NCBI RefSeq assembly: GCF_035046485.1
Contig: NC_085136.1
Location: 293,175,080-293,239,079, forward strand
From: Aedes albopictus
Taxonomy: Eukaryota; Arthropoda; Insecta; Diptera; Culicidae
DNA length: 64,000 bases
Direction: 5' to 3'
In this document: positions 34,726 to 44,119 of the stretch, piece by piece
Position numbering within the stretch: the first letter of the stretch is position 1
Layout: each line of letters starts with the position of its first letter
Translations under genes and position numbers: made by a program
The notes under the pieces: model-generated
The model's input: only the letters and a program-made list of their open reading frames with translations
Told to the model about the DNA's origin: nothing
The model's database searches: none

Positions 34726-37101
34726 CAGCCACGTGTACCCATTGCCCTGATCCTTGTTAAGTAGTTTTTTATTGTTTTGTTTGTAAATTTCTAAACTTTC
34801 TGCAACATCAAGTTTCCATGGGTTTGTAATGTGTCGTAAGAGTTTAATATTTGAAGTATTCAAAAAATGTCCTTCATTGAAAATATGTTCAGCAACTTTA
34901 GATTTAAAATGGTGAACGAGTCCCTTGTCTGTGTCTTTGTGTGCTTTTGATACTTCCGTTATGTGTTCTTTGAATCGTGTGTTGAGTGTGCGTTTTGTTT
35001 GTCCTATGTATATTTTGTCACAGTGATTACATGTTATTTTGTAAACACCAGATTTTGTTAAGTTGTCCAACGGGTCTTTCGTAGATCCTAAGAGAGTTTG
35101 AAGTTGGTTAGCTTTGCTTGTGAAAACTAATTCAAAACCAAACTTTCTGAGAATTGGTCGGAGTTTTTTGGTGTCATTGTTGTAGTTCACAATTATCCGT
35201 TTAAGTGTAGGTTCTGTCCGTGTCAGTGTAGTCAAAGAACGTCTGTATTGTTGTTGTGTCTTTTTGTTGATGATCTGTTGTATTGTTTGTTTTGTGTAAC
35301 CGTTCAACTGTGCTGTTTCGAAAATGTAATTAAGTTCTTTCGTTTTTCCTGTTTCACTAAGTGGAAGTGTCTGCATTCGATGTATCATGTGATTGAAGGA
35401 TGCAATTTTGTGTTGATGTGAGTGATTTGATGAATTTGGAATAGTGCGTTGAGTGTGTGTCGGTTTTCTGTAAATTTCGAAGGAAAGTGTTGATTCTTGT
35501 TTTACGATGAGTATGTCCAAAAATGGTAGTTGGTTGTTCTGTTCAATTTCACAAGTGAATTCGATGTTTTTGTGTGCATTATTGATATTGTTCAAGATTT
35601 CAGGTAAAAGATGTTTCTTAACAATGCTAAACACGTCGTCAACGTATCTCCACCAGACTTCAGGAAGCTGTTTGTTGTTTTCTAAGCGTTTTTCCAAATT
35701 TGCCATAAAAATTTCACTTAAAAATGGAGAAAGTGGATTGCCCATGGGGGCACCATTAAGTTGTTTGTAGGTTTCATTTCTGAACGAAAAATAATTTTCT
35801 TCCATACAAAGTTTGGTTAATTTGATGTATGTACGAACTTTCTTAATCCAATCTGAATCTGAATCTTCATATTGGTTCAGAAGCCAATCTTCTAGTAGGT
35901 TAATGGCCTCTTTAACTGGAATGCTTGGAAAAAGTGATTTAACGTCGAATGAAACTAAAATTTCATCGTCGTTAACGGATAAATTCTGTACTAGTTCTGT
36001 GAATTGTTCGGAATTCTTGACAGATCTACTGTGAAATTTTTTAGGCATGTTTTGGAATTCTTGTACTAAATATTTGGCAATTTTGTGTGTAGGTGAACCA
36101 ATGGCTGAAACAATCTCACGCATTTCATTTCCAGGTTTATGAACTTTGGGAAGTCCTTTTATTCTTGGCAATGAAGGGTTAGATTCTTTCAGGCTTTTAA
36201 TGACGCTTCCTAAAACTGGTGTAGACTCTTTGAGAGTTTTGTCAACACGTCTTACCAATCCTGGAAGAGGATCAGTACGTTGTTTTCGGTAAGGTCCATT
36301 TTGAATCTTGTTATTCATTATTTCATCATAGTCCTCTTTGTTCATGATTACTGTTTTGTTTCCTTTGTCAGCTTTCAGATAGAAAACTGGTTTCTGGTTA
36401 AGTTCTTTGATTATTCGTTGTTCTTTCAGGTGTTCTTTGTTCAATTTGTTTTGTTGTGTGTTTTGAATAGTGTTAGCTGTTTGTGTTCTGATTTCTTGAA
36501 TCTGTGGTGTCTGTAAATTGTTCGTGTTGATAGCTGTTTCAATGTCGATTATGGTTTGTGTTGAATCTGGTTTAGAGTGTACTGCGTAGTTAAGACCTTT
36601 GTTGAGAAGGGTCAACTGTTCTTCCGTAAACTGTTCGGAAGAGCGATTGACCACTAACCCAGTTAGTTCTTGTGTTGTGTTTTGTGGTTGTGTAGAAGAA
36701 CATGTAAACTTTGGATTTTGCATCTTTAATGCTTTAAGTTTTTTATCTAGTAATTTCCTTTTTCTTTCTGATTCACAAAATTCTGCAACTTTTACTTTTG
36801 TTAGAAAATTAGGGAAAGATTCAGGATTATCTTTCGCTAACTTTAAATGGAGAGAATAACATTCCAAAGTTTTCATGTTGATCTTGCTGTGTAGTTTTTT
36901 GATGCTTTCTTTGATGAGTGTTTGTTCAAGTGTCTTTACTATGTTGGGGTTTGTGGCTGTTTTAACTTTTACCTTGTGACTTACGGGAGTAAGCCTGTAC
37001 TTTATACACTTCTTGAGAAACGCGATATCCTTGTGTAATCCTGCGATGGTCTTCTTCAACTCGATGAACTTATTCGGCTCTGACTTTGGCTTGGTTGCCA
37101 T
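34669..37101 (-). CDS. Penelope-like reverse transcriptase with GIY-YIG endonuclease
   Basis: A single uninterrupted frame of about 810 residues, close to the family's usual 800-850. I place the start at ATG 37101 (MATKPKSEPNK); a frame extension begins with GTG and is not used. N-terminal: KGNKTVIMNKEDYDEIM and a GLPKVHKPG motif. Palm: motif A VSFDVKSLFPSIPV with its catalytic Asp, motif B GAPMGNPLSPF, and motif C WWRYVDDVFSI with the Asp pair. C-terminal: GIY-YIG nuclease, GVYKITCNHCDKIYIGQTKR followed by FKEH. The enzyme copies element RNA at a nick made by the nuclease. No stop or frameshift is seen, so it may be functional. Confidence 0.9.
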   Translation of the reverse strand: MATKPKSEPNKFIELKKTIAGLHKDIAFLKKCIKYRLTPVSHKVKVKTATNPNIVKTLEQTLIKESIKKLHSKINMKTLECYSLHLKLAKDNPESFPNFLTKVKVAEFCESERKRKLLDKKLKALKMQNPKFTCSSTQPQNTTQELTGLVVNRSSEQFTEEQLTLLNKGLNYAVHSKPDSTQTIIDIETAINTNNLQTPQIQEIRTQTANTIQNTQQNKLNKEHLKEQRIIKELNQKPVFYLKADKGNKTVIMNKEDYDEIMNNKIQNGPYRKQRTDPLPGLVRRVDKTLKESTPVLGSVIKSLKESNPSLPRIKGLPKVHKPGNEMREIVSAIGSPTHKIAKYLVQEFQNMPKKFHSRSVKNSEQFTELVQNLSVNDDEILVSFDVKSLFPSIPVKEAINLLEDWLLNQYEDSDSDWIKKVRTYIKLTKLCMEENYFSFRNETYKQLNGAPMGNPLSPFLSEIFMANLEKRLENNKQLPEVWWRYVDDVFSIVKKHLLPEILNNINNAHKNIEFTCEIEQNNQLPFLDILIVKQESTLSFEIYRKPTHTQRTIPNSSNHSHQHKIASFNHMIHRMQTLPLSETGKTKELNYIFETAQLNGYTKQTIQQIINKKTQQQYRRSLTTLTRTEPTLKRIIVNYNNDTKKLRPILRKFGFELVFTSKANQLQTLLGSTKDPLDNLTKSGVYKITCNHCDKIYIGQTKRTLNTRFKEHITEVSKAHKDTDKGLVHHFKSKVAEHIFNEGHFLNTSNIKLLRHITNPWKLDVAESLEIYKQNNKKLLNKDQGNGYTWLFKFLPNTHKTLHNTQNTN

Positions 37102-37107
37102 CTTCAC

Positions 37108-37421
37108 TTTACTATTACTTTAGAGCTTTTAGTAGAACTTGTTACTTCAGACTCTAGTTTAATTTAAAAACACTTCACTAATACTTTACTTTTGCAAAAG
37201 AAAATAAAAAATGAATAACTCTTTTAAAGAAAAACTAGAAAGGACGAGCAAATTCCTTTTAATTCTACTACTGTGCTTATCTTCGGACAGATAGGCCTAT
37301 TTCGTCTGTGACTTACAGACTTCTTCAGTGTCAAGTGCTCGACTGAAGAAAACCTCGCATTCGTTGTGGTATTTATAATAGAAGTGTATGTGTAGGTACG
37401 TGTGTGGGTAAAAATGTAAAT
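37108..37421 (-). repeat. Penelope-like terminal repeat, truncated upstream copy
   Basis: Same orientation as the downstream copy and over 98 percent alike by eye through 37147-37420. It lacks the A tract and everything beyond, ending in a short TAAATGTAAATGGGTAAA junction against the inverted copy. It includes about 38 bp (37108-37145) shared with 37940-37977 but absent from the ORF-downstream copy. Confidence 0.7.
37286..37332 (-). ncRNA. Hammerhead-ribozyme-like fold in PLTR, copy 2
   Basis: Identical to the fold at 34358-34404, shifted by 2,928 bases: CUGAAGA core, six-pair stem II, GAAA, palindromic AUAGGCCUAU and UC. It lies upstream of the RT start and in the same sense, where self-cleavage could set the transcript's 5' end. 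Confidence 0.6.
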
Positions 37422-37431
37422 GTAAATGGGT

Positions 37432-37977
37432 AAATTTTTACCTAACACACACAAAACATTACACAATACACAAAACACAAATTGACTACCTACCAAATCG
37501 GCAGGAAAAAATAACACAACAAACACCAATTGACTACCTACCAAATCGGTAGGAATTTTCCTAGCTTTAGGTATCTTATTGACACCCTGTTTTCTAACAG
37601 GTAGATACACCCCTTTTTTTTTTTTTTTTTTTTTTTTTACAAAACTGTACCTACAATTTTGTACCTACATTTTTACCCACACACGTACCTACACATACAC
37701 TTCTAGTATAAATACCACAACGAATGCGAGGTTTTCTTCAGTCGAGCACTTGACACTGAAGAAGTCTGTAAGTCACAGACGAAATAGGCCTATCTGTCCG
37801 AAGATAAGCACAGTAGTAGAATTAAAAGGAATTTGCTCGTCCTTTCTAGTTTTTCTTTAAAAGAGTTATTCATTTTTTATTTTCTTTTGCAAAAGTAAAG
37901 TATTAGTGAAGTGTTTTTAAATTAAACTAGAGTCTGAAGTAACAAGTTCTACTAAAAGCTCTAAAGTAATAGTAAAG
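37432..37977 (+). repeat. Penelope-like terminal repeat, inverted full-length copy
   Basis: Reverse complement of the ORF-downstream PLTR plus 38 extra bases at its outer end. A T tract (about 37613-37639) mirrors the A tract at 34517. Together with the partial copy at 37108 it forms a head-to-head inverted pair at the upstream end of the element. Confidence 0.75.
37752..37798 (+). ncRNA. Hammerhead-ribozyme-like fold in PLTR, copy 3
   Basis: CTGAAGA at 37756-37762, stem II 37763-37780, GAAA 37781-37784, TAGGCCTA then TC, with predicted cleavage after 37794. Because the PLTR is inverted here, this copy is antisense to the RT ORF. Confidence 0.6.
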
Positions 37978-39860
37978 CGAATATAGAAGCCACCGCCCAA
38001 GTGGCGCGGTTCCCTAACAAGCTAGAAATGATCGAATTATTTTGGTACGCTCTCCCACTGTTTATGTTTGCTGCAACAGCAGTGCTGGCGGACCGCTTGG
38101 TGAAGATTTCGTAAATTATAATGCTTTGCTTATTTCACTAACAGTTGTGGTAAAAAAGTTAAAAAATAATCACCCCACAAATTATTTTTGATATTTTGAC
38201 GCATAACCAATGTGTTTGACTAAATTTTTTAATTGATTTCGATCAATTTCATTGATGCTTTGGCCAGCAGGATCGACATCACTGCGTGCAATGATCGATG
38301 ATTGTGCGCGCCAAAAGACATCAACGCGCTGCCGTCGTCGTCGTTGGTACTGCGGTGGGTGGTAAACACCGCCAAACACATTTTAGTGCGGTCGAAACAA
38401 ATCGTTAAAAATTTCTACTTTCGAGTGAAATAATGCTTGGTAATCGTGATTACTTGCAAAGAGGCTTGTATTTGAAGTAGTGTGAATACATTTTTATGCC
38501 GAATATCTCGCGTGAAATTGATTATTTTATAGAATAAGATAAGTGTCGATTTTTTGCAATGTATTGGTGCAATGTTGTGTAAAGTTGATTTCGGTCAATG
38601 ATTTTGAAGAAGCCATTTTGCGATGACACGCTAAGGGGCCTTAAAGTACATTATTTCTGCTGGAAGCTGTAGTGAAGAACCTGTTGACGCAACAGCACAG
38701 TATTTGATAGATGATGTTGGGTAAGTTTTGTGGCACAATTGTAAAGTCTTGTCTGATGTTAAACAAAACTAGTAAGCATTGACAAACTTCCCCTTCATCA
38801 GATCATTAGCTTTTCATTCTTCTCTGCTAACCTGAAATTTGTACAGTAGACGTTCGATAACTGCAACATGTTTACGTTTCACTTAGCGAATGAAAATCCG
38901 ATAACTGCAACGCCTGACATTGTCAACAAACCATCAACTGAAGTTAAATGAACGTGAACTTCATCCGACTGTTCATTTGGGCTAACATGGCGTACCATTT
39001 TGGCGGTGCGATAACTTTAAATTTGTTGCACTTAACGGACTTGCAGTTAAAAAGTATTGCAGTTAAACCGCTTGCATCGACCAAGCGTCTACTGTACGTC
39101 ACGCTAAAATTGGAAATTTTCAACCCTCCCTGCCTCCTCTAAACGTGACGATAAACTTAATGGATGACCCGTTATGTGATAGATTCCATTTCATTGCTTA
39201 AAATATAAAAAAGTGGAATATAACTAAGTTATATCTACAGCTGTTATCATATCTGCATATGTTATAATTGTGATAGATTAAAACAAAATCACTAACGTCA
39301 AAAGTCTCTTATATGTACGTCAACGAGCTCAATGTGACGTCATACTACCTCGCTCGTGTGCGTCTGACAAACAAGGATTCGAATGAGGAAACTGGCAATA
39401 CGAAGAACTAGTAAAGCTTCTATCACCCGTAAAGGTTCAAATCCCGTTCACTAGTAAAGGTTCAAATCCCGTTCGGATCTGAAAATTTTATAACGTACTG
39501 GAAACTATTTTTTTTTATGTTACCTACTTTTTCTAAAAATAGAATAGCACACTAAAAAATATTTACCCAAAAAATGAGTATAAAATAGTTTTTACCCTAA
39601 AAGGTTGCCGAAGAATTACCACACAGTTTGTTATAATTTTGTTAAATTCTATCATATTTCATGGAACAAGTTTTGTAATACTTTTGTTATGATCATAACA
39701 AAAGTTATTATATTTTTGTTCTTTTCTTGTGGGAACTTTGTTAGAATTTTTGTTATTTTAACTACTAACGGTACATGTTTTATAACAACCCTTGTTATAA
39801 AAATTTATTGTTACAAAATAACACAGCTTGTTATAATTTTGTAATGTCCATCTAGTCGGG

Positions 39861-40725
39861 ATGGCGCACCTAAATGACTTCGAATTGGCTGATGACGTTG
39901 CTCTCCTAGCTCAACGGCGCTCTGATATGCAGAGCAAGCTCGATGATCTTGCCAATCGCTCCTCAGCGGCAGGTCTTACCATCAACGACCATCAACGTCA
40001 ACAAGACCAAATCGTTGGATGTAAACACGGTCAACTCTTCCAGCTCTACGGTAGCTGGGCAAGCAGTGGAGAATTTTGATAGCTTCCAATATCTTGGAAG
40101 CCAAATGGCTGCTGATGGCGGCATCAAGATCGACATAGGTGCACGGATCAAGAAGGCGAGGGCTGCTTTTGTGAGTTTAAGAAATGTATGGAAAAACAAC
40201 CAGATTAGTCGACGCACCAAAATCCGAATTTTCAACTCGAACGTGAAATCTTTGCTGCTATACGCCAGTGAAACCTAATGTGTATCAGTGGAGAACACTC
40301 AATGACTGCAGGTCTTCATCAATAGATGCCTGCGGTATGTAATTCGTGCATGCTGGCCTCCCAATTGGATTCCCGACGTGGAGCTCTATCGTCGATGTCA
40401 TCAAAAGCCGACAACGACACAAATTCGGGAGCGAAAGTGGAGGTGGGTTGGTCACACTCTACGCAGGGGCGTGAACAAAATCTGAAAGCAAGCGTTAGAC
40501 TGGAATCCTCAAGTAATTATAGATGGCGTATGAAGGCAAAACAGGCTATGAGAGTGTCGGACAACAAAATCCGACCCAGCCAACCGCAACTTCCAGACCC
40601 GCACTGTCCCTTGGCACACCGTTATCAATTTGTTTACTGCAATTCAGCGGCACGCGGTGTTTGTCTTCAATCTCTCGATATATTCCCATCAGGCCGGAGT
40701 CCGGCCGCTGGACCGAACTGACTGA
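39861..40725 (+). pseudogene. Non-LTR retrotransposon reverse transcriptase, 3' part
   Basis: Continues the frame broken at 31546. MAHLNDFELADDVALLAQ holds motif C, where the usual F/Y-A-D-D reads LADD. After frameshifts come SFQYLGSQMAADGGI and IKKARAAFVSLR of the thumb region, then the C-terminal RERKWRWVGHTLRRG, a phrase common in RTE-type proteins. Several stops occur (for example after LLLYASET near 40278). The 3' end is not sharp. It fades into unrelated sequence after about 40725. Confidence 0.65.
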
Positions 40726-41221
40726 TGTTTGTTTTGTTTGGATGGGATTTTTGCACCCGATTGGGAGTTTCTACACCTCAGCGGCAGGGGGACAGAAATA
40801 CGGAAAATCCATTAGGAAAAGTGTATTCAATCCGACACCATTCCTGGAGCTACAGGGGTCGTCAGGATTGGATGGCGATAATTAGATTCGCGTGTCCTGC
40901 CTGAGATTGACTGAGTTAAATCAATACGTGACATTTCGAACACATTCATAGGCAGCGGCATGGCAAAAGGCAAACGGGATTAATTCCGCTGATGTAGATT
41001 TGTATACAACATAAATCACTGATCCTGATCAGTGGAGTGAAAGCGTATGCTCTTTGACATGCATGGAGAAAGTCAATCACTGACTGTCCGTTTGATGGAC
41101 CTTAATGGATTGATGTTTGATGAGAACTTTTTGGCTACTGATGAAGGATTGGGGATGTTTAAATGTTAGTGGAAACTATTTCAGATAACTGTTTCAATCT
41201 TATGGACCCAATATAGGTAGC
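40726..41221. other. Intron sequence without recognised feature
   Basis: No gene, repeat or transposon end was found. Confidence 0.4.
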
Positions 41222-41515
41222 TCGGCTGTGTGAGCGGATCTGGTGTGATGGTTAGAACACTTGACTATCACGACTATCACGACTATCACTATACAATGTG
41301 GGTTCTTCCTTCGGAAGGGAAGTTAAGCGTGGGTCTCAAGATGAACTAGCCTAGGTCTAAAAAAGAAAGCTCAGCTGGTAAACATGCACTCATTCATTAT
41401 GACCATGCTGAGGTTGTCTGGGCTTCGATACGCGGTCATTCAAGGATCTTTTCGTTATATAAACTTCCTGAATTTCCTTGGGCGTTTCGTGACTGCCAAC
41501 CGAATGAACAATAAA
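41222..41515 (+). mobile_element. Two adjacent decayed SINE fragments
   Basis: 41222-41345 carries AGCGGATCTGGTGTGATGG and TTCTTCCTTCGGAAGG, the family also at 4098-4262, with a local triplication of ACTATCACG. 41370-41515 carries ATTATGACCATGCTGAGG, then AAGGATCTTTTCGTTATATA and TTTCCTTGGGC, matching the Feilai-like SINE. Confidence 0.5.
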
Positions 41516-42461
41516 ATAATCGATTGGAAAAGGAAGCTGGCTACTCGATAACATATTACTAAATAAAGAAGCAGGTTATACCACAGTTAGAACGTGAAAC
41601 TAATAAGAAAAAAAACCCAGATTAATCCACCTAGTGGTGATAGTGCCTTTCTCGTCGAATATGTACTCATGATCTTTCCTTGGTCGGGATACGACTGAGA
41701 TAGTTTTGCTTCAGAATTTTGGCTTTGCAGTCTTTTGGAGAAATCGATAACACTAATTTATGATTTTTTCCGACGTTTCGGTCCGTATGGGGCTTTTTCA
41801 GGGGTGCAATCGGTTAAGGCTTCCTTGTCAAGATGGCTTTGCTAAACTCAAAAATTTCATACGGAAGTTTTGGTATATATTGAGACCGTTCGGTTTGAAA
41901 CCGTCGTCATGCGGACAATCTACTACCTATCGTGTGGTCTAGAATTCGGTCCCTGTTGTTGTAATCTTCCACTATTGCTTTGTATAGAAAATTTCTGTGC
42001 ATGGGCCATCATTCCGAAGCATGATCTTTCCGTCGACGTAATCCGAACTGTTCCTGAATCCTGAGAATATTTTATTGAGAAAAGCAATAATTTTCAAAAA
42101 AAATTGAAACTTATTAATGGAACATATTCCGACATTATGTTAAACGTATAGACAGAGCTGGAAAATATCAGAATTTTCAGTTGACTGCATGAGCACCTTC
42201 ACTATCACTGAAGGCCGATCAACATCAAGACGATAGTTACAAGCTAGGATATAACTTCTTTCACAATCACAGATGACTGTACGGTCTTCGACAAAGTTTT
42301 TTCTTCACACTTTAGGCTATATTTTATTTTTATAGGTTACAAGATTCATGTAAAATTTGACAAAAAATGCAAGCAATAAATCCATAAAAAAAATCCCAAT
42401 AGTTTTAGACGCAAAAGAGGATTGAAAAAACTTAGTCCGGGGTTGATGCATACTGTATATT

Positions 42462-43628
42462 ATCCTAGGGTAGGTAATCAAAAGTTGAACCAAATTGTGG
42501 TTTTCCGAAGTAGCGCAAATTTTGAGTGATTTTTTCTCTCACATGGAAAAAAATTACTATGGCAAAATCTTATGTACATGAAAGCCACGGGTATAAGCTT
42601 TCTGTTTAGTGGTAAAAAGTTTGTATTTGCACCGAATTTCATTGAAAAATTCGATTATTCGTCAACAATGATTTTAATCTTAATTTGAACCAATTTTAAT
42701 CTTAATTTGAACTACTGGCGGCAGCAGCTCGAGCATCTCCCACAACAGCCAATTTCGTGCTGAACAATAGAAAAACACATGGATCTGCTCATTCCCATAA
42801 CTATTTTTCATTAGGCAGTGGAATTTCAACTAAGAATGTTCTAAACTCTTCAGGAACTTGGAAACTAAATTTGGATTTTTTTCATCCCCCGAGAGTAAAC
42901 AAAACAACCACTAGCGCAGTCTGCTGGCCAACACTGGAAGCTAGCCCCCGTTTATTAGTTCAAATTTAGATTACGAATGGTTCAACTTAAGATAACATTG
43001 TCCAAGTAAGAATTACTTAAATTTGATAATTTTATGACAAATAATGCGAAATATTATTCGGTTGGTCGATTCTACGATAAATAAGCTTTCATTTCACGTG
43101 TTCACATATTGCGTGTAATACAATGCATGAGCTGTACTGCCCTTCTAAGCATATCTGTCCCATGTTGTTTTGCATTCTTATCGTGTTTTTCTCAGTAACA
43201 GAGCCATTTGAAGTTAATTTAATATTTTTTTCATTTTGCATCACAAATAAATATTCCACGATTTCGTCAAGCATCTTTCTGACATTGATTTTAATTTGTC
43301 ACTTGAGTTAGAGCAGTGGGACAGTATGCGTTGAAAAACAACATGGTACAGATATGCTTAGAGCGGCAGTGTACGAGTGCACCGAAAATGTGTTTTCTCT
43401 GGGGGAAATGAGTGAAATCATAGTGATTTTTCAATTGCCCGTTTTCCATTACAAAAACGCTTTTTTCAATGCTTTTAAAGTCCATGTTATCAGGTTATAT
43501 TACGAAAAGCTGTTTAACATCTTTTTCGGGACAATATTTGCCTAAAAAGTACGTCGTTTTAATGAATTTCGAAATGGTTCAAATTAAGATTACAATTTGA
43601 CTAGTTCAAAGTTTGATTTCTTACCCTA
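42462..43628. mobile_element. 1.17-kb element with 9-bp duplication
   Basis: CTGTATATT flanks it at 42453-42461 and 43629-43637. The inner ends TAGGGTAGGTAATCAAAAGT and (reverse complement) TAGGGTAAGAAATCAAACTT are inverted. The uninterrupted site in copy 1 of the host element (TTCTGTATATTTACAG near 16018) supports the boundaries. The interior also has an inverted pair near 43123 and 43350 (CTAAGCATATCTGT). Non-coding. A 9-bp duplication fits Mutator-like elements, among others. Confidence 0.65.
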
Positions 43629-44119
43629 CTGTATATTTTGACACCTCAGGGATCTGAAATGGTGTGATTTGTTGAGATTGCTTTAGTACAGACAAACAGA
43701 CATATCATTTGGAACATATTCATCATCAACTTCGTCACGAAAAAATAATCGCTAAGTGCATCAGGTTGCATTTCACAACTCGCTGCTGGCTTGATGGCGG
43801 TAGTGAGTAAACGTCAAACGAACAAAAACGATTTCACGTGTAACTTTACCAAATACCGTATCTAACAAAATCCACGAACGGAGACAATCGAAGGGAAAGT
43901 TCGCTGTTCCCGTAGCAACTAATACATTGAGCATTTCAGAAACGTGAAAAACCCGGGTATTTTTTCACAAATCATCCTAAAGGTAAGTGACACAAGTAGC
44001 CCTTAACGAAATTCAGCGCCTCATGTGAAAATCTCTTTTTTGTTTACATAGAGTAATGCGGGGCAAAAGTTCGCAGTGGGTCTTACTCTGCGCACGAGTT
44101 AAAAACCCAGGCAAACTTG

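Larger units (their letters stand above)
34217..37977 (-). mobile_element. Penelope-like retroelement, nearly complete
   Basis: It is flanked by an 11-bp direct repeat, CGAATATAGAA (34206-34216 and 37978-37988). It contains one long minus-strand ORF (RT plus GIY-YIG) and three copies of a terminal repeat. One lies downstream of the ORF (34217 to about 34725), one partial copy upstream in the same orientation (about 37108-37421), and one upstream inverted (about 37432-37977). Such a mix of direct and inverted, partly truncated terminal repeats is typical of Penelope-like elements. The open ORF and long identical repeats suggest recent insertion. Confidence 0.88.
34028..38014. mobile_element. 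215-bp TA hairpin MITE carrying the Penelope-like insertion
   Basis: TA flanks it at 34026-34027 and 38015-38016. The left arm runs GGGTATCGCGCCACTTGGGC, GGTGGCTTCTATATTCGTCT, GTTTTCCACTATAACTCAGT. The right arm is its complement but is interrupted by the Penelope-like element after CGAATATAGAA. Removing that element and one 11-bp duplicate rebuilds a near-perfect arm of more than 70 bp. The uninterrupted MITE is 189 plus 26 bp. Confidence 0.8.
33758..38640. mobile_element. TTAA-flanked element with GGCCCCTTAGCGTGTCA ends
   Basis: TTAA lies at 33754-33757 and 38641-38644. The 17-bp terminal repeat GGCCCCTTAGCGTGTCA at 33758 is mirrored exactly at the right end. Its own DNA is 33758-34025 and 38017-38640, about 0.9 kb, without a transposase frame, so it is a non-autonomous piggyBac-type element by its TTAA site. 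The TA hairpin MITE is inserted in it. Confidence 0.75.
31547..39860. mobile_element. 8.3-kb nest: outer AT-rich element with CCCGACYAGA ends
   Basis: The left end CCCGACCAGAAG and the right end (reverse complement CCCGACTAGATG) match at ten of twelve positions. AT is duplicated outside. The outer element itself is AT-rich with TAACAAAAT motifs (31563-31780, 32170-32290 and 39600-39845). Cutting it out with one AT restores the RT reading frame across the gap as WQPIT-MAHLNDFELADD. Inside it lie an LTR-like stretch, a TTAA element (33758-38640), a TA hairpin MITE (34028-38014) and a Penelope-like element (34217-37977). Confidence 0.75.

Noticed and set aside
37102..37107. Start of the Penelope-like protein at GTG 37107
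   Set aside because: Eukaryotic initiation at GTG is unlikely. An ATG follows two codons later at 37101.
37224..37860. Two frames sharing the same C-terminal 60 residues on opposite strands
   Set aside because: They arise from the inverted terminal repeats of the Penelope-like element and share no known domain.
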